From positions 3,782,001 through 3,846,000 of the forward strand of contig NC_013947.1 in assembly GCF_000024545.1 (NCBI RefSeq): DNA of 64,000 nucleotides, given 5' to 3'. The first letter of the stretch is position 1. Each line of letters opens with the position of its first letter. Below the pieces are notes generated by a model that was given only the letters and a program-made list of their open reading frames with translations, was not told where the DNA came from and did not search any database. Origin of the DNA: Stackebrandtia nassauensis DSM 44728 (GTDB taxonomy: Bacteria; Actinomycetota; Actinomycetes; Mycobacteriales; Micromonosporaceae). Position numbers and translations under genes: made by a program. Positions 35,571-44,524 of this stretch are shown piece after piece.

Positions 35571-37284
35571 TGTCACCGTCACCGGTCAGGATGTCGGCAC
35601 CGAGCACCTGGGCCAGTTCAGTTACAACGGGGCTCGTCCGGTGGCTGCCCGGACACACCACAATGGTCTGGGTTCGGGGCAGAGTCCTGATCTGGCGGGC
35701 GGCGTAGAGGCTGTCCTCGACGCCGCGACGGGCCACCGGGAAGTCGACCTGGCCGGTGAGGCTGGCCGACAGTGGTACGTTTCCCCGCCCGTCGGTGACG
35801 AGGACGAACCGGGTGTCACGGGCCACGGATCGGTCCGATCCGGCGAATCGGCGCAGGACGCGGCCCGCCAACTCGATCCCGTGTGCCAGCGGAGTAGCCC
35901 GTCCGGGCCGCCGTGACAGCACCCTGTGGAGCCGCCGGTCCAGGGCATTGCGGACGACGAACTGCCGGGCGGACAGCTCGTCGGCGCTGTCGGCGTCGCC
36001 CAATTCGACGACGCGGATGTGGGCGCGTTGCTCGTAGGCCCAGGCGATGTGGGCCCCCAGCGCCGCGGGCAGGTTCCAGTTGGCGCCGCCACAGGTGTGA
36101 TCCACCAGCAGCACCAGCAGGTCGGTGGGCTGAATGGTCCGTTTGTGCCGACGCAGGTCGGCGGCGGTCACGTGCAGCCGGTGTGCCGAGCCGTGGTGCC
36201 CGGGGCAGCGCATGACCTGTAGTTTGCAGGCTTCCAGGAGGCTGGCGGTGATCGACAGGTCCGTCAGGTCGTGTGCCGGAACCGTTCCCCACGGTCGGCC
36301 GTGTGCGGCGACGTTGCTCCATTGTGGCGACGTGTGGTCCAGGTTCACCGAACCGAGCCGTGACCGTGTCATCGGCTCATCCTCGGGATACGGCACGGCC
36401 ACCAGCGACGTGTGGACGGCCGACGGGGCTTCGAAACCGGCTCCGGCCGCCAGGTACTGCGGCACCGGCCCCTCGGGAGCCTGGATGGCCTCTTCAGTCC
36501 GGTTCGGGGCCGGGCCAGCCGCATCATTCCGCGACAGCGGCGAAGCATCGTCCACTACGGACAACCGGTGGTGGCGCGGTATACCCAAATGCTCGGTGGC
36601 CAGGTCCACATGCCGGACCGAAACCGTCTCGTCGCCGTCCAGGCGGGCGATCGCGCGGGCGAGGCGGGCGACCGCCACGGGACGGCGCGCACCGGCGTCG
36701 GCGGCGGTGAACAGTTCCATGACATAGCCGAGCACTCGCGTCGACATCGGCAGTGGTGTCGCGTGCGCTGCGCGTTCGACGGCGTCGCGCCACGATCGTG
36801 GTGGCGGGTCGAGTTCGCCGGGCACGTCGGCGGCGTCGACGCGCAATGCGAACCGGTCGAGCAGATGCCGCGACAACTCCCCCGCGCCCTCTCGGCGGCA
36901 ACCCACCAGCCAGCGGGCTTTCGGTACCTGGATCGACTGGTGCCCATCACGTTCGATGTGTGCGACGTCGGCACCGATGGTGGCGATGGCCGCACGGGCG
37001 CCGGCATCGCTCAGCTGTGTCAGATCGGGAACCAGCACCACCGTCTGGTCGAACAGCGCGCCCGGTGTGATGGACACCTGTGAACCGCTGAGGCTGAACC
37101 GGGTCCACAGGTCTTCATCGTGGGTGGCCGCGCCAGCCAGCACCGTGCGGGTCTGGCTGCCGAGCAACGCTGCGAGCCACCGCCCCAGCGCACCGATCCG
37201 TCCCGGATCCAGATTGAACAGCAGCACCCCTGCCAGGTGTCGATCGATCGCGGCGCACGCCAGCGCGGTGGCCATCCGTTCCAT
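35563..37284 (-). CDS. ChlD-like vWA protein with inactive AAA domain
   Basis: The 573-residue protein resembles the ChlD partner of ChlI. An N-terminal AAA-like region lacks a Walker A lysine motif (LLFNLDPGRIGALGRWLA), a helical lid follows (about 170-235), then a linker, and a vWA domain starts at about 395. The usual MIDAS DxSGS is replaced by LLVDHTCGGANWN, while the downstream GRATPLA and FVLVTDGRGN keep the Thr and Asp ligands. It would act with the AAA+ protein encoded just upstream as an assembly that senses a trigger and transmits it to the CHAT protein. The gap to the ChlI gene is three bases. Confidence 0.82.
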   Translation of the reverse strand: MERMATALACAAIDRHLAGVLLFNLDPGRIGALGRWLAALLGSQTRTVLAGAATHDEDLWTRFSLSGSQVSITPGALFDQTVVLVPDLTQLSDAGARAAIATIGADVAHIERDGHQSIQVPKARWLVGCRREGAGELSRHLLDRFALRVDAADVPGELDPPPRSWRDAVERAAHATPLPMSTRVLGYVMELFTAADAGARRPVAVARLARAIARLDGDETVSVRHVDLATEHLGIPRHHRLSVVDDASPLSRNDAAGPAPNRTEEAIQAPEGPVPQYLAAGAGFEAPSAVHTSLVAVPYPEDEPMTRSRLGSVNLDHTSPQWSNVAAHGRPWGTVPAHDLTDLSITASLLEACKLQVMRCPGHHGSAHRLHVTAADLRRHKRTIQPTDLLVLLVDHTCGGANWNLPAALGAHIAWAYEQRAHIRVVELGDADSADELSARQFVVRNALDRRLHRVLSRRPGRATPLAHGIELAGRVLRRFAGSDRSVARDTRFVLVTDGRGNVPLSASLTGQVDFPVARRGVEDSLYAARQIRTLPRTQTIVVCPGSHRTSPVVTELAQVLGADILTGDGDNG

Positions 37285-37287
37285 CGA

Positions 37288-38220
37288 TCACTCCGTGGTC
37301 AGGGCATCAAGCAGCTTCTGATCCGCCGCAGTCCACGAGAGGTCTTCGGCGAAGGCGGCCTCGGGACGGCGGTGCAACAGCGCGAACGGAGCCACCGCCG
37401 CCACGTCCCGTGGTTCCACCGCAGTTCGTCCGTCGAGGGCCGTCTCGGCGCGGGCCGCGTTGACCATGACGATCTCGCTGCGGTGCCCGGTGGCCTTGAA
37501 CTCGGTGGCCACCTGCGCGCACAAGTCCACTATCTTGTCGCTGACCACGCTGTCGCTCACGCGATCGCGGGCCGCGTTGAGTGCTTCGCGCCGGGCCTGG
37601 TCGTTCCTGGTGCCCTGGCTCAGCCAGGTCGAGGACGGCAGGGCACCCTCCACATCAAATCGCAGCACTGTAGACAGAATCTCCGCGCGGCGTCCAACGT
37701 CCGTCTCGGTGCTCACTGGTACCGCCATCCCGAAGCGGTCGAGCAGCTGCGGTCGCAGCCCGCCCTCCTCGGGGTTCATCGTGCCCACGAGCGTGAACGA
37801 CACCGGGATCTGCTCGTCGCGGCCTTCCCGCTGCACCACCAGGATCCCGGTCGATGCGACGTCCAGGATCACGTTCACCAGGTGATCGTCTAGAAGGTTG
37901 ACCTCGTCGATGTACAGTACGCCGTCATTGGCGGTCTCCAGCAGACCCGGTTGCGGCCGTGCCTCGCCCCGCATCAGCTCCTCGATGCGCCAGCCGCCCA
38001 GCACCCGATCGTCGGTGGCGTTGATGGGCAGGGTCACCGGCAGTCGGTCGTTCACCATGCGGGTGAACGCCCGGACGGTGGTCGACTTCGCGGTGCCGCG
38101 TTCGCCGGCGATCAAAACGCCCCCAGAACCTCGGCTGACGTAGCTGATTTCCAGCGCGTGCTTGAGCGCGTCCTGCCCTACTACATAGGAGTATGGAAGT
38201 ACCTGGATGTCATCGGTCAT
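37288..38220 (-). CDS. ChlI/MoxR-type AAA+ ATPase
   Basis: The 310-residue product has Walker A GERGTAKST at 39-47, Walker B VLYIDEVNLLDD with Asp-Glu at 104-105, sensor 1 in TLVGTMNPEEGGLRPQLLDRF, and the lid segment with EIVMVNAARAETALDGR. These are the features of the ChlI subunit of magnesium chelatase and of MoxR-like ATPases. No chelatase large subunit or pigment gene is nearby; the partners are the vWA and CHAT proteins, as in MoxR-vWA conflict systems. Its start overlaps the small upstream gene by 11 bases. Confidence 0.9.
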   Translation of the reverse strand: MTDDIQVLPYSYVVGQDALKHALEISYVSRGSGGVLIAGERGTAKSTTVRAFTRMVNDRLPVTLPINATDDRVLGGWRIEELMRGEARPQPGLLETANDGVLYIDEVNLLDDHLVNVILDVASTGILVVQREGRDEQIPVSFTLVGTMNPEEGGLRPQLLDRFGMAVPVSTETDVGRRAEILSTVLRFDVEGALPSSTWLSQGTRNDQARREALNAARDRVSDSVVSDKIVDLCAQVATEFKATGHRSEIVMVNAARAETALDGRTAVEPRDVAAVAPFALLHRRPEAAFAEDLSWTAADQKLLDALTTE

Positions 38221-38533
38221 CGGACGGGTCCTTCCACCGCATCACCACGTCCATGTGGGCGCTGGCTCCCAGTTCCACGAACTTCGCCCCGGCCTTGCCG
38301 TCCAATTGCAACGCCATGCGCATCTCGATTTCGGACGGTCCGTTCCCTGCTTTCTTGGCGAACTTCTCTGACACTGCCTCACAGCAACTGTCCAGCATGT
38401 CAAGGGCTTCGATGAACAGGGTTCGTCCGCGCTCTCGAACCTTCTCAGGAAGAGCGACCCGGGTCGCGTCGTCCTCGTAATACCGTCCTGGATCGTCCAG
38501 TTCGTCCACTTCGCCGACTTCAATGCGAATCAT
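38210..38533 (-). CDS. Trypco1-like small protein (trypsin-co-occurring domain 1)
   Basis: The 107-residue protein starts MIRIEVGEVDELDDPG and carries the segments LFIEALDMLDSCCEAVSEKF, SEIEMRMALQLDGKAGAKFV and LGASAHMDVVMRW. This helix followed by beta strands of the pattern EIEMxxxLQLxGxAGA...GxSAHMxVxMxW matches the small CU044_2847/Trypco1 family that accompanies proteases in bacterial conflict operons. The frame extends upstream to 38572, but ATG at 38533 fits the family better. First gene of the five-gene operon. It may be the sensor or adaptor; that is inference. Confidence 0.72.
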   Translation of the reverse strand: MIRIEVGEVDELDDPGRYYEDDATRVALPEKVRERGRTLFIEALDMLDSCCEAVSEKFAKKAGNGPSEIEMRMALQLDGKAGAKFVELGASAHMDVVMRWKDPSDDR

Positions 38534-38910
38534 TGGACGACCGGGCTGAGCCTCCGAAAACACCACGACCACGACAACCCGCCTTGTTTGTGACTGCTGA
38601 TCCGTATGAGCCAGCTTAATGCAGGGCGGCGAAGGCTACGGCCTTCAGTTCGCAGACCTGGTCGCCGTAGGCGGCGATGTAGCCGCCGGCGAACTCCTTA
38701 TCGGGGTCGCCTCTCCGCGCTTCGAACTGCAGTCGCTCCAGCTCGACGTTGTCAACCGGGCATTTGTCGGTATCGACGACGTCGTCGGTGGCCTTGGCCA
38801 GTCCGGTCCGAGCATCCACGGGTTGCCGCCGGTCTGGTCGGCCGCGCTCCATCGCCAGAAAGCGGAACGCACAGGTGATTTGAGTCTGTGAAGGACTGGC
38901 GACCCCACAG
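38534..38910. other. Stretch between the two caspase operons
   Basis: No well-supported gene. A minus-strand frame at 38616-38852 (78 residues from an internal Met; includes KATDDVVDTDKCPVDNVELE and EFAGGYIAAYGDQVCELKAV) is possible but has no clear ribosome-binding site and no family. The promoter of the Trypco1 operon should lie at the low end of this stretch, just above 38533. Confidence 0.35.
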
Positions 38911-39732
38911 TTAAGTTGCAACAGCGCGTCCGAGAACTGGGTGTCGAAGGTAGCCTTCAATACCATGAGATCTGAAAATGCCAATGCGAATGGAATCATT
39001 GTGCTCGTCGATCCCATCGAAAACTGCGTTGATGCTATCGGTTTCATTGATAGGAATGGCAATGTAGTCGCCGCAGTCGGCAAGATTGATCCAACGCTTT
39101 ACGCTGGGCGGCTTGCGACCCCGACCATTAATGACAGGAGGTTTTAGACGGGAGACGATGGCGGGTATCGCCAACGGCGATCCAAGCGTGATCAACAGCG
39201 GCACAGCCACGCGGTGCCGGTGAAGGGCTTCGTAGGCGATCACAGTGCCTAGTGAGTGGGCGATGACGATGTCAGCCTTGTCGATTGCTTTCGCAGTTGC
39301 GTCAATGATTGTGTCACGCGGAGTAAAACCTTCACGCCCTTCCAGGTAGTAGGAAACTTCAGCCGCGAACTGTCGAATGAAACGCCACACTGTGCGTTCC
39401 TCCAGGCCGTGCTTCCCGGCTAGACGCGCTGCGGCAAGTCGGAGCAGTACCATGGCCCGACCTTGGATACCGGCGGCATCAGGTGTCCAGGGTGCCAAGA
39501 GCTCGGTCAGCAATTGCAATGCGGCATCATCTAGGTCTGTGTCGGATTGTCGTCCTTGTTGGACCAGCAGATGTGCATAATAACTAATAGAGAAATCGAT
39601 CGACCTTACTGGCCATTTCAGTACTGGATTGTCTTCCAGCGCCTGGCGCCATTTGGTCTCCAAATAACGTGCGGCTTCAAGTGGAGGATCAGGTCGATAG
39701 CACCGGATTCCGTGTATTCCGACAATTTTCAT
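38911..39732 (-). CDS. Alpha/beta-hydrolase-like putative effector
   Basis: The 273-residue product starts MKIVGIHGIRCYRPD, typical of alpha/beta hydrolases (I-V-G-I-H-G oxyanion strand), and has the nucleophile elbow IVIAHSLGTVIAYEALH with Ser in H-S-L-G near residue 165. ITLGSPLAIPAIVSRL follows, and a likely catalytic Asp/His pair lies in the C-terminal part (NDSIRIGIFRSHGIEGYL). Lipase- or esterase-like effectors occur at the end of conflict operons. The ATG overlaps the WD40 stop by four bases, so production is tied to the upstream proteins. The substrate is unknown. Confidence 0.75.
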   Translation of the reverse strand: MKIVGIHGIRCYRPDPPLEAARYLETKWRQALEDNPVLKWPVRSIDFSISYYAHLLVQQGRQSDTDLDDAALQLLTELLAPWTPDAAGIQGRAMVLLRLAAARLAGKHGLEERTVWRFIRQFAAEVSYYLEGREGFTPRDTIIDATAKAIDKADIVIAHSLGTVIAYEALHRHRVAVPLLITLGSPLAIPAIVSRLKPPVINGRGRKPPSVKRWINLADCGDYIAIPINETDSINAVFDGIDEHNDSIRIGIFRSHGIEGYLRHPVLGRAVAT

Positions 39733-42053
39733 GTATCTTCCTTCCAGTCCCACCTTTGGGGTGGATTGAAGGCCATTACCTCGGTGTTATATGCAATAAC
39801 TAGCGATAGGTCGGGGGCTATGGCCAAGCAATCTACTGGATCGAGAATGCGGATAGGTTGTGTCAATTGCTTGTGCCTCTGCAAATCCCAGACTCGCACT
39901 GTCCCGTCGTTGCTGCAAATGGCGGCTATAGGGTGATTATCCACTGTCGCGCACGCCAACGTACGAACCGGCAATACGCGACTGCTCTGGTTTGGGCCGA
40001 GGTGTCGTCGGGTGGTGAGATCCCAGCATTGCACGGAGTCTTCATTACCGCTGAGGACCACCACCGCGTGGCTATTTACGGTTGTGCACGCCAAAGTGCG
40101 AATCGGCAGGACACCTTTAGCGAAATCTGGGCGGTACTGTTGCCCGGTAGCGAGGTTCCCTACCCACAATGATCCGTTTGCGCAGCCTATGACAACTACC
40201 AACTCACCGTTGATATCCGTGCACGCCACTGCGGTGATCTGCCCAGCTTCTTCGGACACGACCATGCGGCGTTGTTGTCCAGTTCCAAGATTCCAAACGC
40301 ATACGGTTCCATCATTACCGCCAATGACGGCTACAGGTTGACCGCCAATTGTTGTGCATGCCACCGCGAGGATTAGGTCGTTGCTTTCAGTGAGCGGTTC
40401 ACAATGTGATTGTCTTGTCGTAAGATTCCAAGCCTGTACGGTTCCGTCATTAGCACCAATGACGGCTATAGGTTGACCGTCAACCGTCGTGCATGCTACT
40501 GCCGTCAGGTGACCGCTATGTCCACGAATGTCCAGACGGAGCCGTTCTGCGGTGGCAAGGTCCAATACTTGCACTGTCGCGCGATTATTCAGGGTTACCG
40601 CTACTGGATTGCTATTTGCGACTGTGCATGCGATTGCTGTGACTTTTTCGACGGATATGGGTTTCGACTCGGTCTGTTGTTCAATGGCGGAGTCCCACAC
40701 GCGGACCTTTCCGTCGCGGCTTCCAACTATAATCACCGAGCGACCGTCTACTGTAGCGCAGAGCGCGGGCGACCACAGGGCGGTATTTCGGTCAAGATCG
40801 GGACAATAATGTGTGCCCGCAACGAGGTCCCATATACGCAACGTTCCCTTGAAATCTATGGTGACTGCGATGGAACTCCCATCTTCTTCCGAAGATGTCG
40901 CCGACACGACTTCCTTTCGGCGTGCCCTCGGATATGAGTTGGGATCTTCGGTTGCCTCTGAAACGTTGAGCCAGGTTTGCTCACGCGTCGCAAGATTCAA
41001 TATTCTAAGCGACCCGTCATAGTCACCAATGACTATTAAAGGGTCACCGTTGACGGTGGTGAAATCAAGTGCCCGCACTTCGCAATTGCGTTTCGGCAAG
41101 GTTACACGCCACTCGTTGTTGGCATTGAGATTGTGCAATCGTACATTGCCGCTCTTGCTGCCTGTAATAACTACAGGTTGTTCTTCTACTGTGGCACAGG
41201 TCAACGCCGTTATGGGCTTTGAAATAGTAAGCCGTACCAGATCGTTACGAAATCTGTTGGTAAGGCTGCATCGCCACACAGTTTCGTCATCGCTAACTAG
41301 GATGGCCGTCGGGTCGCCATTTATCGTGGTGCACGTCAGCGCTCGAACCGCCCGAATGCCAAACAACGATCGACGGTGTTCTATCCCAGTAATTAGATTC
41401 CAGATCCTAAGAGTCCCAGCTGTGCCACCGATGATGGCTACGGGGTCACCGTTAATCGTGGTGCATGCCAATGCTGTTACCACTTCGGGACAATCAGTCG
41501 GATCGGGACGGTATTGTTGTCCGGTGGTAAGACTGCATGCTCGAACTGTCCCATCAATACTTCCGATGATGGCTACGGAGTCGCCGTTTACCGTGGTGCA
41601 TGCCAATGCTGTGACTTTTCGGAAATACCCGGTGAGGGTTTCGAAGAGCGCGGGGCTAAAGTGGGCTCCTATGGCCCATCGCGGTGTCCAATCTTCAGCG
41701 CGAAGGTCGACGGTGGGATGTGCGATACCAGCACGAATTTGGTCTATGTAAATCCGAAGCGCGCGTTGATCAGGATTGGGCGTATTACGGTGATAACCTG
41801 CATGGAGCAGATACGAGATCGCTAGGCGGGCAGCAGGGCCTCCGAGTTCTTGTCGCAGCAGAGGAACCAAGCGATGTGGATCAGCATTCTTTAGAAAGTC
41901 TTGTTGCGGCAGCAGTTCCGCCAAGATACTAGCCTCAGCGGTGAATTCTGCGGCATGGCGACAAAGATAGGGTTCAGGGTCGCAGGCCCACGTACTATCT
42001 GCATACTCCACAAAAGCACGGGCAATCGCGCGTACGTCATCAAATTTCGTCAT
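39729..42053 (-). CDS. WD40 protein, 14 blades, partner of the caspase-STAND protein
   Basis: The 774-residue protein has a helical N-terminus (1-150; VRAIARAFVEYADSTWACDP, LLAELLPQQDFLK-like) and then about 14 WD40 units of some 43 residues, each with the pattern V-x-A-L-A-C-T-T-V-N-G-D-P-V-A-I-I-G and ending in D-G-T-V-R-V-W-D-L. That is enough for two seven-blade propellers. WD40 arrays often form the sensor of STAND NTPases; in many actinomycetes caspase, STAND and WD40 are one polypeptide, but here they are split. The start overlaps the caspase gene by ATGA. Codon use is less GC-biased than in the CHAT operon. Confidence 0.85.
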   Translation of the reverse strand: MTKFDDVRAIARAFVEYADSTWACDPEPYLCRHAAEFTAEASILAELLPQQDFLKNADPHRLVPLLRQELGGPAARLAISYLLHAGYHRNTPNPDQRALRIYIDQIRAGIAHPTVDLRAEDWTPRWAIGAHFSPALFETLTGYFRKVTALACTTVNGDSVAIIGSIDGTVRACSLTTGQQYRPDPTDCPEVVTALACTTINGDPVAIIGGTAGTLRIWNLITGIEHRRSLFGIRAVRALTCTTINGDPTAILVSDDETVWRCSLTNRFRNDLVRLTISKPITALTCATVEEQPVVITGSKSGNVRLHNLNANNEWRVTLPKRNCEVRALDFTTVNGDPLIVIGDYDGSLRILNLATREQTWLNVSEATEDPNSYPRARRKEVVSATSSEEDGSSIAVTIDFKGTLRIWDLVAGTHYCPDLDRNTALWSPALCATVDGRSVIIVGSRDGKVRVWDSAIEQQTESKPISVEKVTAIACTVANSNPVAVTLNNRATVQVLDLATAERLRLDIRGHSGHLTAVACTTVDGQPIAVIGANDGTVQAWNLTTRQSHCEPLTESNDLILAVACTTIGGQPVAVIGGNDGTVCVWNLGTGQQRRMVVSEEAGQITAVACTDINGELVVVIGCANGSLWVGNLATGQQYRPDFAKGVLPIRTLACTTVNSHAVVVLSGNEDSVQCWDLTTRRHLGPNQSSRVLPVRTLACATVDNHPIAAICSNDGTVRVWDLQRHKQLTQPIRILDPVDCLAIAPDLSLVIAYNTEVMAFNPPQRWDWKEDT

Positions 42054-44104
42054 GTGTGAAGTCCTTCATGCGCAGATCGCCGAGGATAAGCAAGTAGATG
42101 ATCGACCAGTGCTTGATGAAACAACCGGAACAGCGTGGTGTTGTTGGTATCGACGCTTGTACGCAGGTAAACCTTCAGGTCTTGCGGGTCAGTCAACAAA
42201 GTGGCGGTGTCGAGGTTGTCACCGCCACCGAAGACTTGCTGGGCCAGTAGATGCACCAAGTGAGACGGCATGCCAGCGCCCTTGACGTGTGCCAGGGCCG
42301 CCAACACAGCGCGACGTTGCTGACGACGCCGCGCATTACCCATTGCCAAATCGAGCTCTAGTACCTCTGGCAACGTGCGGGGAATGGTCTGCAATGCGGC
42401 ATCCAAATCATGCTCAGTTTGACGCAGCAAGTACTGTGAAAACAGCACCGCCACCAAGAACGCCCCCCAGTCGCCCTCGGGAGAGCGGGTCAATTGAGTA
42501 GCCACATGTTGAGCGACAGACGCGACCCGCGCTTGGCGCCACGCGCGGTTGTCGTCAGTTTCCAGAGTCTCAATTAGAAATCTCCGGAGGTCACGATGAA
42601 GCTCGGCTGGCTCAGACAAGTCGATGTCGTGCAGTTTGATGGTCCGGTCATCACCTGCGGATGCGATGCTCGCAATCTCTTTCGCCAGGCGCCGTTGCTG
42701 TTCGTCGACAGTGCGCAGCGCCAGAAGCAATCGGACTGCTCCGAAATGGACTGCCGTTCGCGTCAGTGGAATTATCAATCGCCTAATCAAGTCAAGGGAG
42801 TCAGCGGCCTCATCGATAGCGTCCACAATCAGCAATGGTGGATGCTGCGTCGTTCTCAACCACGAAATGAAGTTACCGACAGTGCTATCAGGCGGCTTGG
42901 CTTTCGGACCTCCACTTTGTCCGTAAAGCTGATCCATCAATGAACCCACGACATCGTCTGTCCTCAGTTGTCGGGCATGCACTGCCGCAATGGGCTCAGT
43001 AAACTCCTGACTGAACTCAGACGGTAGACGCCTTCTCAATTCAGCCAACTGTTTGTGAAACTCAGGCCGTTTGGCGACATGTGGATGTCCTGTTAGAACA
43101 ATGACACCCAACACACTGGACTTACCGACTCCAGCACCCCCAACAATCAACCGCACCGGTGTATTAGTGTCTCGATCAGCCCGCCAGTTCCCAAGCTCAG
43201 TCAACAACGTGCGTCGACCAGTGAAATGGGTGCCTACCCGATCCTGAAAGTGTGCGATGTCCAGATACTCGTGCAACCCAGAACTAATTCGCTGGCGTGC
43301 AGTCACAGCGTCGCGAGCGAGCGGGTCGAATCGCGGATTGGCGAAGAACGGCACCCCCTGAACTCCGCCATCACCCTTGCTAAACGCCCCATGAAACCAA
43401 GGGTCTGGCGCCCGTGACGCCGCCTTTTCTGGCCACAACTTCACCAGGTTCTCCACCACTCGGCTTCGAACGAATGCCATACTCACGTAGGGGGCGCTCG
43501 GATCAAAAACATGCTGATCGGCAGTGCCTTCTACACTGCGTTGCTTTGCAATCTGCATCAGCGTGTCAGCAAAAGCCTGTGTAAATACTCCATCCCATGT
43601 TTCTCGATCGGCACCAGCAGCGGCAGCAACCCACAACCGGTCCCCAAACTGTCGATGGGTTAGATCCCGCACTGCGGTGCCCGCATGACACAGATCCAAG
43701 ACCAACAAGATATGTCCGTACTCTCCAGCAAGATCGGCAAGGCTGCGACAAAGGCTTGTCATGTTGGTGCGATATCCGAACCCGTTGCGAGCCACCAAGT
43801 GCAGCTGATCCTGTCCATCCACTTCGCCATGAGAGATAACATGGATAATCCGAACCAAGTTTTTCGTCTCAAAAGCGAACTCGTCGATCCGACGCAACTG
43901 TGCCATCGTTGGTTCGGAAATATGCTCAACCCCATACCCCGATCCCAGGGCTTCAAGGGATCTGGCCAAGCTCTCGCCACGTTTGGTGGCCATGTCCAGT
44001 AGCCTCCATGCACGACCATCCAGTTCGGGACACGCAATCTCGACTTCCCCCGGATCGACTCGCTGCACCGTCACCGTCAATGCTCGCCGATCACCTCTTG
44101 ACAC
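42050..44104 (-). CDS. Caspase-like protease fused to a STAND NTPase
   Basis: With GTG at 44104 (GGGAGG five bases upstream) the protein has 684 residues. An N-terminal C14/caspase-type domain shows IIHVISHGEVDG (His92) and LLVLDLCHAGTA (Cys139). A linker precedes a STAND ATPase with Walker A GGAGVGKSS at about 322-330, Walker B LLIVDAIDEAAD and a helical C-terminal half. The frame runs on to 44134, without a ribosome-binding site. STAND proteins oligomerise on trigger binding and then activate the fused protease. It heads a three-gene coupled operon with WD40 and hydrolase genes. Confidence 0.87.
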   Translation of the reverse strand: MSRGDRRALTVTVQRVDPGEVEIACPELDGRAWRLLDMATKRGESLARSLEALGSGYGVEHISEPTMAQLRRIDEFAFETKNLVRIIHVISHGEVDGQDQLHLVARNGFGYRTNMTSLCRSLADLAGEYGHILLVLDLCHAGTAVRDLTHRQFGDRLWVAAAAGADRETWDGVFTQAFADTLMQIAKQRSVEGTADQHVFDPSAPYVSMAFVRSRVVENLVKLWPEKAASRAPDPWFHGAFSKGDGGVQGVPFFANPRFDPLARDAVTARQRISSGLHEYLDIAHFQDRVGTHFTGRRTLLTELGNWRADRDTNTPVRLIVGGAGVGKSSVLGVIVLTGHPHVAKRPEFHKQLAELRRRLPSEFSQEFTEPIAAVHARQLRTDDVVGSLMDQLYGQSGGPKAKPPDSTVGNFISWLRTTQHPPLLIVDAIDEAADSLDLIRRLIIPLTRTAVHFGAVRLLLALRTVDEQQRRLAKEIASIASAGDDRTIKLHDIDLSEPAELHRDLRRFLIETLETDDNRAWRQARVASVAQHVATQLTRSPEGDWGAFLVAVLFSQYLLRQTEHDLDAALQTIPRTLPEVLELDLAMGNARRRQQRRAVLAALAHVKGAGMPSHLVHLLAQQVFGGGDNLDTATLLTDPQDLKVYLRTSVDTNNTTLFRLFHQALVDHLLAYPRRSAHEGLHT

Positions 44105-44524
44105 ATGAGCCTCCCGAAATGGTCGCGGTACCAAGAGATTGAACTGTACCGCGCCATCACAGTTGCACGGTAATCAAATCAATCCAGATACGTGTCCCCG
44201 CTCGAATGAATAGGCTCGAATACAAGTAGGGTCACGAGGTGCCGGTTAGACCTAATTGGAGCATCTCTTAACGACACACAAAGCGCACTCGTAATTGTTG
44301 TTGCGCTGACCACCCCGCCGCGGATGCATTCATGCCGATCCCAGCCAGGAGTTGCACATGGACGCCACAGTAGCGATGCTCGACGGCCAAAGCAGAAGAT
44401 CGCAGTCTGGAATGGGCAATGCACGCATGATCGCGGTGGCCTTTCGGAACCGTTGTTTACGTCCACACCACCTACGTTGATGTGACAGCGTTCTGTCAAG
44501 TCAGGCACGCGAGCAACCCGACGA
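44105..44524. other. Intergenic stretch between divergent operons
   Basis: No gene is supported in these 420 bases. It should hold the promoter of the caspase-STAND operon, read leftward, and that of the lanthipeptide region, read rightward. The sequence is richer in A and T than the lanthipeptide genes. I could not identify the boxes confidently. Confidence 0.4.

Noticed and set aside
37288..38220. Magnesium-chelatase function for the ChlI-like ATPase
   Set aside because: There is no large chelatase subunit or pigment pathway here; the neighbours are a CHAT protease and a conflict-type vWA protein.
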